Source: Ancylomarina sp. DW003
Lineage (GTDB): Bacteria > Bacteroidota > Bacteroidia > Bacteroidales > Marinifilaceae
DNA length: 64,000 nt
Reading direction: 5' to 3'
NCBI RefSeq assembly: GCF_029029505.1
Contig: NZ_JAKJSD010000004.1
Span: 248,001-312,000 of the forward strand
How positions within the stretch are numbered: position 1 is the first letter of the stretch; each line of letters starts with the position of its first letter. Shown piece by piece: positions 44,680 to 53,148 of this stretch. The notes under the pieces are model-generated. The model ran no database searches and had not been told where the DNA came from. It saw nothing but the letters and a program-made list of their open reading frames with translations. Made by a program: the position numbers and the translations under genes.

Positions 44680-45885
44680 ATGAAAAAGATTTTAGTATTA
44701 GTGATAGTCATGTTTGTATGTGGCAACCTTTTCTCTCAGGGAATTGAATTTGAGCATGGAACGTTTCATGAAGCTTTGGCAAAAGCTGAGAAAGAAAATA
44801 AATTGCTTTTTATGGATTGCTATACCTCATGGTGTGGTCCATGTAAGTGGTTATCGAAAGAGATCTTTCCTAAAAAAGAAGTTGGAGATTTTTTTAACAA
44901 GTATTTTGTAAGTTTTAAGGTTGATATGGAGAAGGGGGAAGGGATTGAGCTTTGTAAAAAGTATCAGGTTAAGTCTTTTCCAACTTTGCTCTTTTTAGAC
45001 TCTGAGGGTACAGAGGTTCACAAGATGGTAGGAGGTAAACCTGCTGATGAATTAATTGCGGGAGCTAAGTGTGCATTAGATCCTAACTTAAGAATCGGAG
45101 TTTTGAAAGAAAAGTTTCAGAATGGTAATAGAGAATATAACTTCCTATTGACCTATTTGACTTCGGTAAGAAGACAATACGATAAAGTAAATACCCCCTT
45201 GGTCTCTAAAACTTTAATTGAAAATTATTCTTTAGAAAAATTCCTTACTAAAGATTTGTTCTATGTTGTAAGTGGTTCTAATATAATTTATGGAAGTGCT
45301 GAATATCAGTATTTATTGAAAAATAAAAAGATCATTTTATCTAAGGTTGATGAGAAGGAGTACGAAGGTATTTTTAGAAAAGCAATAAAAACTCATCTGA
45401 GTCAATATGCTCAAAAATGCGCTAGCCTTTCTGATTTGAATAAGGAAATTGAGGCATGTAAAAAAGATAATATGTACTCTCATATTGAGATGTTAGAAAA
45501 AGATCTTAGCTATTCATATTACCTCGCACAGGAGCAGTTTAAAAAATGGTTTGATTTAAAATTACAGGAAGCTGAGAAGTCTAAAGGCAGTCAAAATTAT
45601 GTTTATGTGATGCATGATATTGGAAATGAGGTCGTGAGGAATCCTCAATTTAAGGGATCTGAAGAATCAATCAATAGAGCCTTGAAAATAGGTCATGCTT
45701 TAGCAGATACTGATGATGGAATTATCATGGGAAACTTTCTTCTTGCGAAACTTTATTTGAAAAAAGATGAAAAAGAAAAAGCTCTAAAACATTTTAATCT
45801 GTTTTTTGACACCAATGCAAAAGCTGGTGGTAATAACAGTCACCCTTCTGTTAGTGATGTTAAGAATGCAATTGATAAACTTTAA
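44680..45885 (+). CDS. Secreted thioredoxin-fold protein with helical C-terminal domain
   Basis: The 401-residue protein is a full-length paralogue of the one at 19977-21149: signal peptide (1-19), thioredoxin domain with WCGPC (C52, C55), cis-Pro in KSFPTLLFLDS, then about 270 helical residues with a TPR-like end (ALADTDDGIIMGNFLLAKLY). The active-site positions and the GIEFEHGTFHEALAKAEKEN opening are the same as in the paralogue. It ends the locus B set before a strong terminator. Probable periplasmic thiol reductase; the C-terminal region may bind the partner. Confidence 0.87.
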   Translation: MKKILVLVIVMFVCGNLFSQGIEFEHGTFHEALAKAEKENKLLFMDCYTSWCGPCKWLSKEIFPKKEVGDFFNKYFVSFKVDMEKGEGIELCKKYQVKSFPTLLFLDSEGTEVHKMVGGKPADELIAGAKCALDPNLRIGVLKEKFQNGNREYNFLLTYLTSVRRQYDKVNTPLVSKTLIENYSLEKFLTKDLFYVVSGSNIIYGSAEYQYLLKNKKIILSKVDEKEYEGIFRKAIKTHLSQYAQKCASLSDLNKEIEACKKDNMYSHIEMLEKDLSYSYYLAQEQFKKWFDLKLQEAEKSKGSQNYVYVMHDIGNEVVRNPQFKGSEESINRALKIGHALADTDDGIIMGNFLLAKLYLKKDEKEKALKHFNLFFDTNAKAGGNNSHPSVSDVKNAIDKL

Positions 45886-45918
45886 TCAGGAGTATTACAA
45901 TAGAATCTCATTATTTAT

Positions 45919-45954
45919 AAAAAGCAATCACTCATAAAGTGATTGCTTTTTTTA
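45919..45954 (+). terminator. Intrinsic terminator after locus B
   Basis: AAAGCAATCACT pairs with AGTGATTGCTTT over a five-base loop, with a long T-run. Confidence 0.92.
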
Positions 45955-46167
45955 TGTATTATATCTAGCCTGAATTTTCCATACTGGTAATCTAAGCTTT
46001 CCAAAGTGTTTGGAATTTAGGGTTTTGCATTTTCGATGATACACAGTGGACAATCAGTAGATTATGTTCTGAAGCATTAATTTGTTAATAGCTTTCATAT
46101 TATATCTTATTGATATTTATATATAAATTATTGATCTTAGAGGGGTATTAATTTTAGATGGAAAACG

Positions 46168-47784
46168 ATGAATTTGAAAGTTAGATCACTCACATTGGTA
46201 TTGTTCGCTATGATGTTATTGTTTTTAAGCAATAAATCAAGCGAAAATAAAGAGAAATTTGTTTTAAATGGAACCCTTGGAGGTATTGATAAAGGAGAGA
46301 TTATCTTATTGACTTTGGGCGATAATGGTTTTCATTTGGATACGGTTCAAATTGTAAAGGGAAAGTTTCGTTTTACGGGAGATTACCCTATACCTGTAAG
46401 TGGGAAACTGAGAATGAATCTTAAACGTTCGGGAAAGATTCTAAAACTTCGGAAGGAAATCATGCTCGAAAATGTGAAGATGAATTTTGAAGGATCAGTT
46501 AATAATTTTGAAAATGCTAAAGTAACTGGTTCAAAGGTTCATGCCGATTTCGAGAACTATCATAAAGGAAAAAGAGCACTCGATTTAAACTATAAGAAGA
46601 AGAAAGCTGTTCTGGGAAAATACAATTCCAAAGCAAGTCAGGCTGAGAAAGAAGCTTTACAGAAAAAACATGCAAAGTTCAAAAAGGAAAGAATAACGGC
46701 TATTAATAAATATAAAAAGGATTATATGTGGAATAACCCAACAAGTCACTATTCTGCCTATTTAGTCCGGAGGAATGTTATTTTTAAAACCATTGAAGAG
46801 ACATATGTGTATGTAAAAGATTTGCATCCTGATTTGAAGAAACAATCTGAAGTTGCAAAGATTATTGAGCGAGTGAGCAATTATAAGAAATTAGAGATTG
46901 GATTGGACAAAATTATGGATGGTGTAAAGCCTATTGCTTACCGCGTAGATAGTCATTACAAAGGCAAGCGCTTACTTGATATTATTTATCTGGCCACTTT
47001 TAGGAACAATGAGCTTTGTGCTTTACAAAAAGATGGAACAATTTTGTTACTTGATAAACAAGGTAAAATATCGAGGCGTCTTAAAGGAAAAAGTGATGGT
47101 AGAGTCACGTCTATTGCAGTTGATCAGATGGACCGTATTTATGTGATGTCGAGCCGGATGAAAAAGGTGATGAAAAAGGTAAGAGGCAGAATGGTGAGCA
47201 AAATGCTGCCCATTGGTGTAGAGTGTCATATTTACAATAAGGACGGAGAGGAAGTTACTCAATTCACTTTGCCAGATGTTGTCTACGCATCGGGCTGTCG
47301 TGTTGTCGATCAACATTTAATTGTATCGGATTGTAAACTAAAGAAAATTCAGATTCATGAGATATCAACGGGGAATGTGTTAAAGAAAATGGACGATATG
47401 CGATCTTGTTGTGGTATTTTGGATTTTTCGGTCAATAAGAAGAAAGAAATTATTGTAGCGAATCTTGGGGCTTTTCGAGTTCAGGGATTCGATTATAATG
47501 GCAACAGTTTAATGGCATTTGGAAAACGCGGGAGAGAGCTAGGCGATTTTCATGGCTGTTGTAATCCTGTAAGCGTTGCTACTTTGTCTAATGGAGCCAT
47601 TGTAACGGTTGAGAAAGATCCTACGCGCATAAAGGTTTATAGTGATCAGGGAGCTAAGCAAATTGAAGGAATTGAAGAACTAGTGGAAGGATGTACTTAT
47701 ATACCTATGATTGTTGATTCTGAAGACAATTTGTATTTAGCATCAGAAAAGAAAGGGATTGTAAAATGTAGTTCTGTGAAATAA
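46168..47784 (+). CDS. Secreted DUF4369-like/beta-propeller protein with Cys motifs
   Basis: The 538-residue protein has a signal peptide (about 1-24), a DUF4369-like N-terminal domain (about 30-120, the module also found in front of TlpA domains), a helical linker (about 130-235) and a C-terminal NHL/6-bladed beta-propeller-like domain (about 245-538). The propeller carries cysteines at C377, C414-C415 in RSCCG, C464-C465 in HGCCNP, and C509 in EGCTYIPM. No thioredoxin domain follows, unlike the TlpA proteins. I do not recognise a characterised homologue. Its paralogue lies at 48874. The neighbours suggest a periplasmic redox or metal role; this is an inference. Confidence 0.7.
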   Translation: MNLKVRSLTLVLFAMMLLFLSNKSSENKEKFVLNGTLGGIDKGEIILLTLGDNGFHLDTVQIVKGKFRFTGDYPIPVSGKLRMNLKRSGKILKLRKEIMLENVKMNFEGSVNNFENAKVTGSKVHADFENYHKGKRALDLNYKKKKAVLGKYNSKASQAEKEALQKKHAKFKKERITAINKYKKDYMWNNPTSHYSAYLVRRNVIFKTIEETYVYVKDLHPDLKKQSEVAKIIERVSNYKKLEIGLDKIMDGVKPIAYRVDSHYKGKRLLDIIYLATFRNNELCALQKDGTILLLDKQGKISRRLKGKSDGRVTSIAVDQMDRIYVMSSRMKKVMKKVRGRMVSKMLPIGVECHIYNKDGEEVTQFTLPDVVYASGCRVVDQHLIVSDCKLKKIQIHEISTGNVLKKMDDMRSCCGILDFSVNKKKEIIVANLGAFRVQGFDYNGNSLMAFGKRGRELGDFHGCCNPVSVATLSNGAIVTVEKDPTRIKVYSDQGAKQIEGIEELVEGCTYIPMIVDSEDNLYLASEKKGIVKCSSVK

Positions 47785-47810
47785 AGCAGTAGGTTTATTC
47801 TTATCGATTC

Positions 47811-47840
47811 GCCCTTCATTATAATGGAGGGCACTTTTTT
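47811..47840 (+). terminator. Intrinsic terminator
   Basis: GCCCTTCAT pairs with ATGGAGGGC (one wobble, four-base loop), then a T-run after two bases. Confidence 0.8.
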
Positions 47841-47860
47841 AGTTGCTTATCACTCAACAT

Positions 47861-48670
47861 TTAATTGATAACCCATTTGAAGAGAATTTGGGTGCTTACA
47901 ACCAGAATTAGTATTGCAAACAGGCTTTGTAGAAATTTTGAAGGTAACTTATGGGCTAGTTTAACGCCAAGTGGTGCAAACAAGCTGGTCGTAATAGCAA
48001 GTGTTATGGCAATGGGTAGGTAGCAAAAGCCAAGAGTACCTTCTGGCAGATTGGGTGTTTTTAATCCTAGTATCAGATAGCTGATCACACCAATCAAGGA
48101 AATAGTCCAACTTAAAGCAGCAGATGTTCCTATGGCTTGTTTAATGGGAATTTTACTTGCCAACATAAAAGGAACATTGAGAATACCACCACCAATTCCG
48201 AGTAAGCTAGATAGTGTTCCAATAGATGAACCAACCCCAAACAAACCTGCCTTACCAGGTAAGGACCAGGAGGATTTTGCTTTAAAACCAAGTAATGTTC
48301 TTAGAGCAATAAGATAGCAGAATGCAATAAATACGACTTGTAGATTTTTACTGGGGATATAACTAGCCAGGAATGAGCCTGTAAATGATCCCAGAATAAT
48401 GCCTGGGGCCATGGGTTTTAAAACAGACCAAAGAATTGCCTTTTGTTTATATTGAGCCAGAGAACTAACGAAGGTCGTAAACAACATGACAGTGAATGAG
48501 GTTCCGATGGCAATATGCTGAATATGTTCTTGATTTACCTGCTGTGAATTTAGAACCCAAAGAGTCACTGGAATAACAATTATACCGCCTCCAATTCCGA
48601 ATAAGCCGGCAATAAAACCTGCGATACTACCAGAAATAAGTAGAAGTAAAATCAACTGAATATCTAACAT
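47861..48670 (-). CDS. TSUP family (TauE/SafE) membrane transporter
   Basis: The 269-residue protein has about eight membrane spans in two related halves, each with a glycine motif: LFGIGGGIIVIPV near residue 24 and LLGIGGGILNVPF near residue 157. This is the TauE/SafE (TSUP) family, whose members move sulfite, thiosulfate, sulfoacetate or other small anions, often as exporters. It lies on the minus strand between the two propeller genes. In this redox-rich setting a sulfur oxyanion is a reasonable substrate, but the sequence does not prove it. Confidence 0.9.
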   Translation of the reverse strand: MLDIQLILLLLISGSIAGFIAGLFGIGGGIIVIPVTLWVLNSQQVNQEHIQHIAIGTSFTVMLFTTFVSSLAQYKQKAILWSVLKPMAPGIILGSFTGSFLASYIPSKNLQVVFIAFCYLIALRTLLGFKAKSSWSLPGKAGLFGVGSSIGTLSSLLGIGGGILNVPFMLASKIPIKQAIGTSAALSWTISLIGVISYLILGLKTPNLPEGTLGFCYLPIAITLAITTSLFAPLGVKLAHKLPSKFLQSLFAILILVVSTQILFKWVIN

Positions 48671-48873
48671 TTTGTAAACTTAATCATATTTAATAAAACT
48701 TTGCAGAAGCGTATCGCTAATTTTGCTCTTGGGTCAACCGTGGTATTAGGTTATTAAAGAAGAGTAATTGGATCTTTTTCTTGAGATGAAAAGCTATTTT
48801 CTTAAAAAAAATCTCATCTTTATTCACTCATTTCAGACATTAAGGTGTCTTATTATTAAAAAGGAAAAGAACT

Positions 48874-49920
48874 ATGAAGAGGCATTTAATGATAGGTTTG
48901 ATTTTATCCACAGTCTTGCTTGGGGCATGTAAATCCAAGAATGAAAATAAAGCTAAATCACCTAATATATTAAAAGTAGTGAAGAAGCAATCTGTGAGTC
49001 AGATTGTGAATTCTAAGGCTCAGACGGAAAATTGGATTGGAGTAGAAGCTATTGTAGAAGATGCTGAACCTGTAACTTATAAACAAGATAAGTCGTTTCA
49101 AGGGAGAAATTATAAGGATGTCATTTATCTGGCAAGTTTTTCAAATGGAAATATTTGTGCTCTAAATAAAGATAAATCTGTACTTATAATTAATACCGAA
49201 GGAAATGAGCTTTTGCGATTTAAGCCTGATTTGAAAGGAAAAATAGCGACTCTTGCTATCGATGAACAAAATCAGATTCATATTTTTTCTAATGAAGAAA
49301 AGGAAGTAAACCATAAGGTAAGAGGTAGAAATGTTAGTCGTAAGATATCTCTAGGTGTGGTTTGTACTGTTTTTGACAGGTCAGGGAAACAGTTAAACCA
49401 AATCGAACTCGATACTTTGAAATCGGCAACGGGAGCTCGTGTTGTTGGTGATAGATATGTTGTTTCGGATGCAGTAAGTAAAAGTGTTGCCATTTTTGTG
49501 AAAAACAGTGGTAAATCTATTGCAGTAATGGATGGCATGAGACAGTGCGGAGGCGTACTGGATGTTTCAGTTAGTCCCAATAATGAAATTCTGGTAAGCA
49601 ACCTTGGTTCATTTCGTGTGGAACTATTCAATTTGAATGGAAAACGTTTGGGGGCTTTCGGAGAAAGAGGTAAAGAGCTTAGAAATTTTCATGGTTGTTG
49701 TAATCCTGTAACATTGACAAATTTAACTAATGGAGCGGTGGTTTCTGTTGAAAAATTTCCCACTCGTATTAAAGTATATAGTAAGGATGGTGTTCAGAAC
49801 ATTCCTGTAGCAAAAGAATTAGAGGGCTGCAAGTATATGCCATTTACATCGGACAAGGAAAATAAACTTTATGTTGGAGCGAGTGAAAAAGGATTAGTAA
49901 AGTATATTCCTCAAATATAA
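48874..49920 (+). CDS. Beta-propeller lipoprotein, paralogue of the 46168 gene product
   Basis: The 348-residue protein has a lipobox (VLLGAC, Cys19) and a propeller domain clearly related to residues 245-538 of the product of 46168-47784. Shared features are the ENWIGVEAIVEDAEPVTY-type entry, KVRGR-x-VS, RQCGGVLD (C225), NFHGCCNPV (C275, C276) and EGCKYMPF. The Cys corresponding to C377 of the paralogue is Ala, and one Cys of the CC pair at 414-415 is Gln here. It lacks the DUF4369 domain. The function is unknown. It ends at a strong terminator 367 bases before the PhnD/ferredoxin operon. Confidence 0.72.
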   Translation: MKRHLMIGLILSTVLLGACKSKNENKAKSPNILKVVKKQSVSQIVNSKAQTENWIGVEAIVEDAEPVTYKQDKSFQGRNYKDVIYLASFSNGNICALNKDKSVLIINTEGNELLRFKPDLKGKIATLAIDEQNQIHIFSNEEKEVNHKVRGRNVSRKISLGVVCTVFDRSGKQLNQIELDTLKSATGARVVGDRYVVSDAVSKSVAIFVKNSGKSIAVMDGMRQCGGVLDVSVSPNNEILVSNLGSFRVELFNLNGKRLGAFGERGKELRNFHGCCNPVTLTNLTNGAVVSVEKFPTRIKVYSKDGVQNIPVAKELEGCKYMPFTSDKENKLYVGASEKGLVKYIPQI

Positions 49921-49942
49921 AATTCCTCAAAATACGATTTTG

Positions 49943-49973
49943 GCCCGTTGAAGTTTTTCAACGGGCTTTTTTT
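49943..49973 (+). terminator. Intrinsic terminator
   Basis: GCCCGTTGAA pairs with TTCAACGGGC over a four-base loop, then seven T. The remainder of the 49921-50287 gap is AT-rich, with no gene seen; the promoter of the following operon should lie there. Confidence 0.93.
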
Positions 49974-50287
49974 GTAATTAATAGTTCAGAATTGAGACTT
50001 TAAATGTGAGATTGTTAATTATTGATATATAAGATTTGTGTGAATTATGGTTCATATTGATGATTGTTTTGATATTAATACAAATAGATATTTGAATAAG
50101 TAGATTGTTATTTAAAATCAATATTAATTGATGTTTTTTCGCTTCCCATTTCGCCCATTTCCCAATTATTGTTGTCTATTAAGTACAAAAGCTATTAATA
50201 TTGGGGCTTCAACTAAATGGTAAAAATCATAATTGAAGATTATTAATAAATTTTGCAGGAATAACTAACTAATTAAAGTTTTTAAAT

Positions 50288-51202
50288 ATGACAAAATCGG
50301 TAACAAGTAGCATTTTTGCTATTCTAATTTGTGTAGGACTGATGTCTTGTGGAACAAATGAAAACGAAACAGCTTTCGAGCCGGAGAGTGGTGTGAAAGC
50401 ATCTTCAAGTGAGAAAGTATTGACTATTAATCTGGCAGTAAATGACACCTATTGTAAGCAAACGGCTTGTGCGTGTATTCATGATATTGCAGCTCGTGAG
50501 TATTTCGATATTCAAAAGCGATTGATGGCTGACTTTAATATCGATTTGAAATTGAAGTATTATATGGAACCGTACGAAATGGAGGATGCTTTGAAAGCAA
50601 AGAAATTTGACGGCGTCATTACAAAACCATGGACAGCATTCATGTTAAGTGAAGCAGCAGGTATTAACTACAAAAGAATTGCCGATGTATTAGATGTAAA
50701 TAACAGTCCTTGGTTGACTGGTGCATTTTTGGTAAGAAAAGATTCGGATATCAAAACAATAGAAGATATCAATGGAAGAACCCTTGTTGCCGGGCAAGAA
50801 GACGCTTATGAGAAATATCACTCTCCATTCCGTATCATGGATGAGAAAAATATTAAGCCAGGCCGTATCTATCAAAAAGCAAGCTGCCTGGAGTGTATCA
50901 ACGAATTAATGGATAATAAAACTGAGGTTGCTATTGTATCAGATTATGTGTTACAAGCGAGTTGCGCTGTTGATGTAGCGAGCGAAGATGACTTCCGTAC
51001 AATTGGTCATACTGAAAAAATGCCACTTTGTTCAGTAATTCTGGATATGGCAAAAGTATCTGAAGCAGACGCATTACGTTTACAAAATGCACTTTTAGCT
51101 GTTTCGGGGAAAAAATCAGCAGAAAGTTTATTGTGCGATGGCTTTGTTAAGCCAGCTAGTTGGATTCCTAACCCATATTTAAAACCTATAGCAAAGAATT
51201 AA
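50288..51202 (+). CDS. Cys-rich PhnD-like substrate-binding lipoprotein
   Basis: The 304-residue protein has a lipobox (LMSC, Cys21) and a periplasmic binding fold of the PhnD/SsuA type (about 45-290, with FDGVITKPWTAFMLSEAAGI and the ALRLQNALLA-type end). It is unusual in carrying extra cysteines: C56, C61 and C63 in YCKQTACACIHD, and C200-x-x-C203 in SCLECIN. No ABC permease or ATPase is adjacent, so it is probably not part of a classical importer. It starts a three-gene operon with a one-base gap to the ferredoxin gene. PhnD-like domains are known as sensors, for example in the tetrathionate kinase TtrS. Ligand unknown. Confidence 0.8.
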   Translation: MTKSVTSSIFAILICVGLMSCGTNENETAFEPESGVKASSSEKVLTINLAVNDTYCKQTACACIHDIAAREYFDIQKRLMADFNIDLKLKYYMEPYEMEDALKAKKFDGVITKPWTAFMLSEAAGINYKRIADVLDVNNSPWLTGAFLVRKDSDIKTIEDINGRTLVAGQEDAYEKYHSPFRIMDEKNIKPGRIYQKASCLECINELMDNKTEVAIVSDYVLQASCAVDVASEDDFRTIGHTEKMPLCSVILDMAKVSEADALRLQNALLAVSGKKSAESLLCDGFVKPASWIPNPYLKPIAKN

Positions 51203-51203
51203 G

Positions 51204-51839
51204 ATGAGTGAAAAAAAGAATTGGGACAGACGTAGTTTCCTGCGTAAAGCCGGACAAGCTACCTGTGCAATAGCATTAGGAGGTATAGCCTATAGAATTG
51301 CCGGGCAACATATGAATGAAGAAACTGCCGGACCGCGTTCTCGTTATGTTTGGCAAATTAATCCTGATAAATGTACTAATTGTGGTAAATGTGAAACGCA
51401 TTGCGTTAGAACACCATCAGCTGTAAAAGCAGTAAATGATCAGAAGAAGTGTTCTAATTGTGTCGTTTGTTTTGGACATATAAGTAATAAGGAAATTGCT
51501 TCGGATCAAATTATGGATAAAGGAGAGAGAATTTGTCCTGTTGACGCTGTAACTCGTAAGAATTATTCAGGTGGAAAGGATGGTTATTTCTTATATGATA
51601 TTGACTCAGATAAGTGCATAGGTTGCGGTAAATGTGCTAAGGTTTGCAACGATAAAGGAACTAAGTCGATGTTTTTGATCATTCGCCCGGACTTGTGCTT
51701 GAATTGTAACTCATGCGATATTGCCAGTGCATGTCCTGATGATGCGATTGAGAGATTATATATTGGGCCTGAAGATAATTTTAAAGGAATTTATGAACTG
51801 GAGTATCCAGGTAATGACATGGGGGGCTACGGTGCATAA
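51204..51839 (+). CDS. Tat-exported multi-cluster ferredoxin (NapG/RnfB-like)
   Basis: The 211-residue protein begins with a twin-arginine signal (DRRSFLRKAG) and a hydrophobic stretch, then carries four cysteine groups: CTNCGKCETHC, CSNCVVC with a later CP, CIGCGKCAKVC and CLNCNSCDIASAC. At least the first and the last two resemble 4Fe-4S sites, so it may hold up to four clusters. A folded iron-sulfur protein exported by Tat fits electron transfer at the outer face of the inner membrane, as NapG does with NapH. The next gene, four bases away, is NapH-like. The electron acceptor is unknown. Confidence 0.86.
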   Translation: MSEKKNWDRRSFLRKAGQATCAIALGGIAYRIAGQHMNEETAGPRSRYVWQINPDKCTNCGKCETHCVRTPSAVKAVNDQKKCSNCVVCFGHISNKEIASDQIMDKGERICPVDAVTRKNYSGGKDGYFLYDIDSDKCIGCGKCAKVCNDKGTKSMFLIIRPDLCLNCNSCDIASACPDDAIERLYIGPEDNFKGIYELEYPGNDMGGYGA

Positions 51840-51843
51840 AAAT

Positions 51844-52875
51844 ATGAAGTCGATTTTTAGAATAGTATTGCTTGTCGGATTTTTTCTGATAAATATTGGA
51901 AATAGTATTAGTGTTCAAGCAGCAACAAGTTTTCCTCAAGAAGACGCATCTTGTATTCGTGAAGGCGCGAATACAGGGACTATGAAAGAATTTAAGGATA
52001 ATTATATTCCTGTAGAATATTTTCCAACACCTGAGTATATGGTGTTTGTTGACTTAAGTGTTTTAATCCTATTGCTTTTGGTTGGTCTTTTCTTTGTTTT
52101 GAAAAGAAAATCTCAAAAGGCGATGAGTATATTGGCAATTATAACTTTTGTCTACTTAGGTTTCATCCGTGGAGGCTGTGTTTGTCCGGTTGGTGCAATA
52201 TCGAATACCACAATGGGAATTATTGATCCTGCTATGATAGGCTTGGTGACTTTGATTATTTTCTTAGTGCCGCTTATCATTGCCTTAGTTGCCGGTCGTG
52301 TGTTCTGTACTTCGGGCTGCCCATTGGGAGCTGTTCAGCACATGATGCAGAAAAAGAAGAAATTTAGGAAAGTGCCAGCTAAACTAAATACAGCATTAAA
52401 GATTGTGCCTATCATGATGCTTTTGGCAACTGTCTATTATGCAATCCAAAGCTCATGTTTCCTGATTTGCCAGTTGGAGCCATACAAGGTGATCTTCTTT
52501 ACAGGTCAAACTTGGTTTGAACAGGCTTTGGCATTTATAATGGGTAATCCGATGGAGCCTGTATTTATGCTTGCTTTTGGTATCGGAACATGGGTGTATT
52601 TAATTTTGGTTTTACTATTAGGCTACTGGGTACCACGACCATTTTGTCGTTTTCTATGTCCTTACGGGGTTCTTTTGGGAGTTGTATCATATTTCTCTTT
52701 TAAGCCACGTCGTATCGAAAATAATTCTTGTGTACATTGTGGCATGTGTGAGAAAGTTTGCCCTACGCAAGCTATAGTTATTGATAGATCAACAAAATTC
52801 TCTTCACTATCAAATTACGATTGTGTACAATGTAATAAGTGTACAGATACCTGTAAAAAAGATTCTATTTTTTAA
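51844..52875 (+). CDS. NapH-like membrane polyferredoxin
   Basis: I chose the ATG at 51844 (MKSIFRIVLLVGFFL) because the longer frame from 51721 overlaps the ferredoxin gene by over 100 bases. The 343-residue protein has about five to six membrane spans, membrane-boundary Cys motifs (GGCVCPVGAI, CTSGCPLGAVQ, CRFLCPYGVLLG) and a C-terminal pair of 4Fe-4S motifs (CVHCGMCEKVCP and CVQCNKCTDTC). This is the NapH/NosR/RdxA-type architecture, which passes electrons from the quinol pool to periplasmic Fe-S proteins. It ends the operon at a terminator. A decayed partial copy lies at about 62.6 kb. Confidence 0.87.
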   Translation: MKSIFRIVLLVGFFLINIGNSISVQAATSFPQEDASCIREGANTGTMKEFKDNYIPVEYFPTPEYMVFVDLSVLILLLLVGLFFVLKRKSQKAMSILAIITFVYLGFIRGGCVCPVGAISNTTMGIIDPAMIGLVTLIIFLVPLIIALVAGRVFCTSGCPLGAVQHMMQKKKKFRKVPAKLNTALKIVPIMMLLATVYYAIQSSCFLICQLEPYKVIFFTGQTWFEQALAFIMGNPMEPVFMLAFGIGTWVYLILVLLLGYWVPRPFCRFLCPYGVLLGVVSYFSFKPRRIENNSCVHCGMCEKVCPTQAIVIDRSTKFSSLSNYDCVQCNKCTDTCKKDSIF

Positions 52876-52902
52876 TAATAAACAACAAACCATAGTTACA
52901 AG

Positions 52903-52936
52903 ACAGTCAACCTTTAATTGGGTTGGCTGTTTTTTT
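52903..52936 (+). terminator. Intrinsic terminator of the PhnD/ferredoxin/NapH operon
   Basis: ACAGTCAACC pairs with GGTTGGCTGT over an eight-base loop, then a T-run. Confidence 0.9.
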
Positions 52937-53033
52937 GTACTCGGATTATAATGATTAGTGGATTGTGATCAAGTGATTTTAACTTGGAAATTAATATCAG
53001 AATGGTGATTTGATGTGGGGATAGTCTTAGAGA

Positions 53034-53066
53034 TAAAAAAATCCGGTGAGACTAAACTCACCGGAT
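53034..53066 (-). terminator. Intrinsic terminator of the giant secreted protein gene
   Basis: ATCCGGTGAG and CTCACCGGAT form a perfect 10-bp stem. The A-run at 53034-53040 is the T-run for the minus-strand transcript. Confidence 0.9.
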
Positions 53067-53148
53067 TAAATATTGAGGCTTTAAAATTGATCACTATTCT
53101 ACCATGAGTTAAACTCATATTGTTGTAGAATCGCTACAATTCTCGGTT

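Noticed and set aside
50240-50265. -7 box for the PhnD/ferredoxin/NapH operon
   Set aside because: TAAATTTTG has one base too many for TAnnTTTG and no -33 partner, so it was not listed.
51721-51843. Longer NapH-like start overlapping the ferredoxin gene
   Set aside because: The overlap is over 100 bases, the extra residues look unlike a NapH N-terminus, and the ATG at 51844 begins a normal membrane signal.
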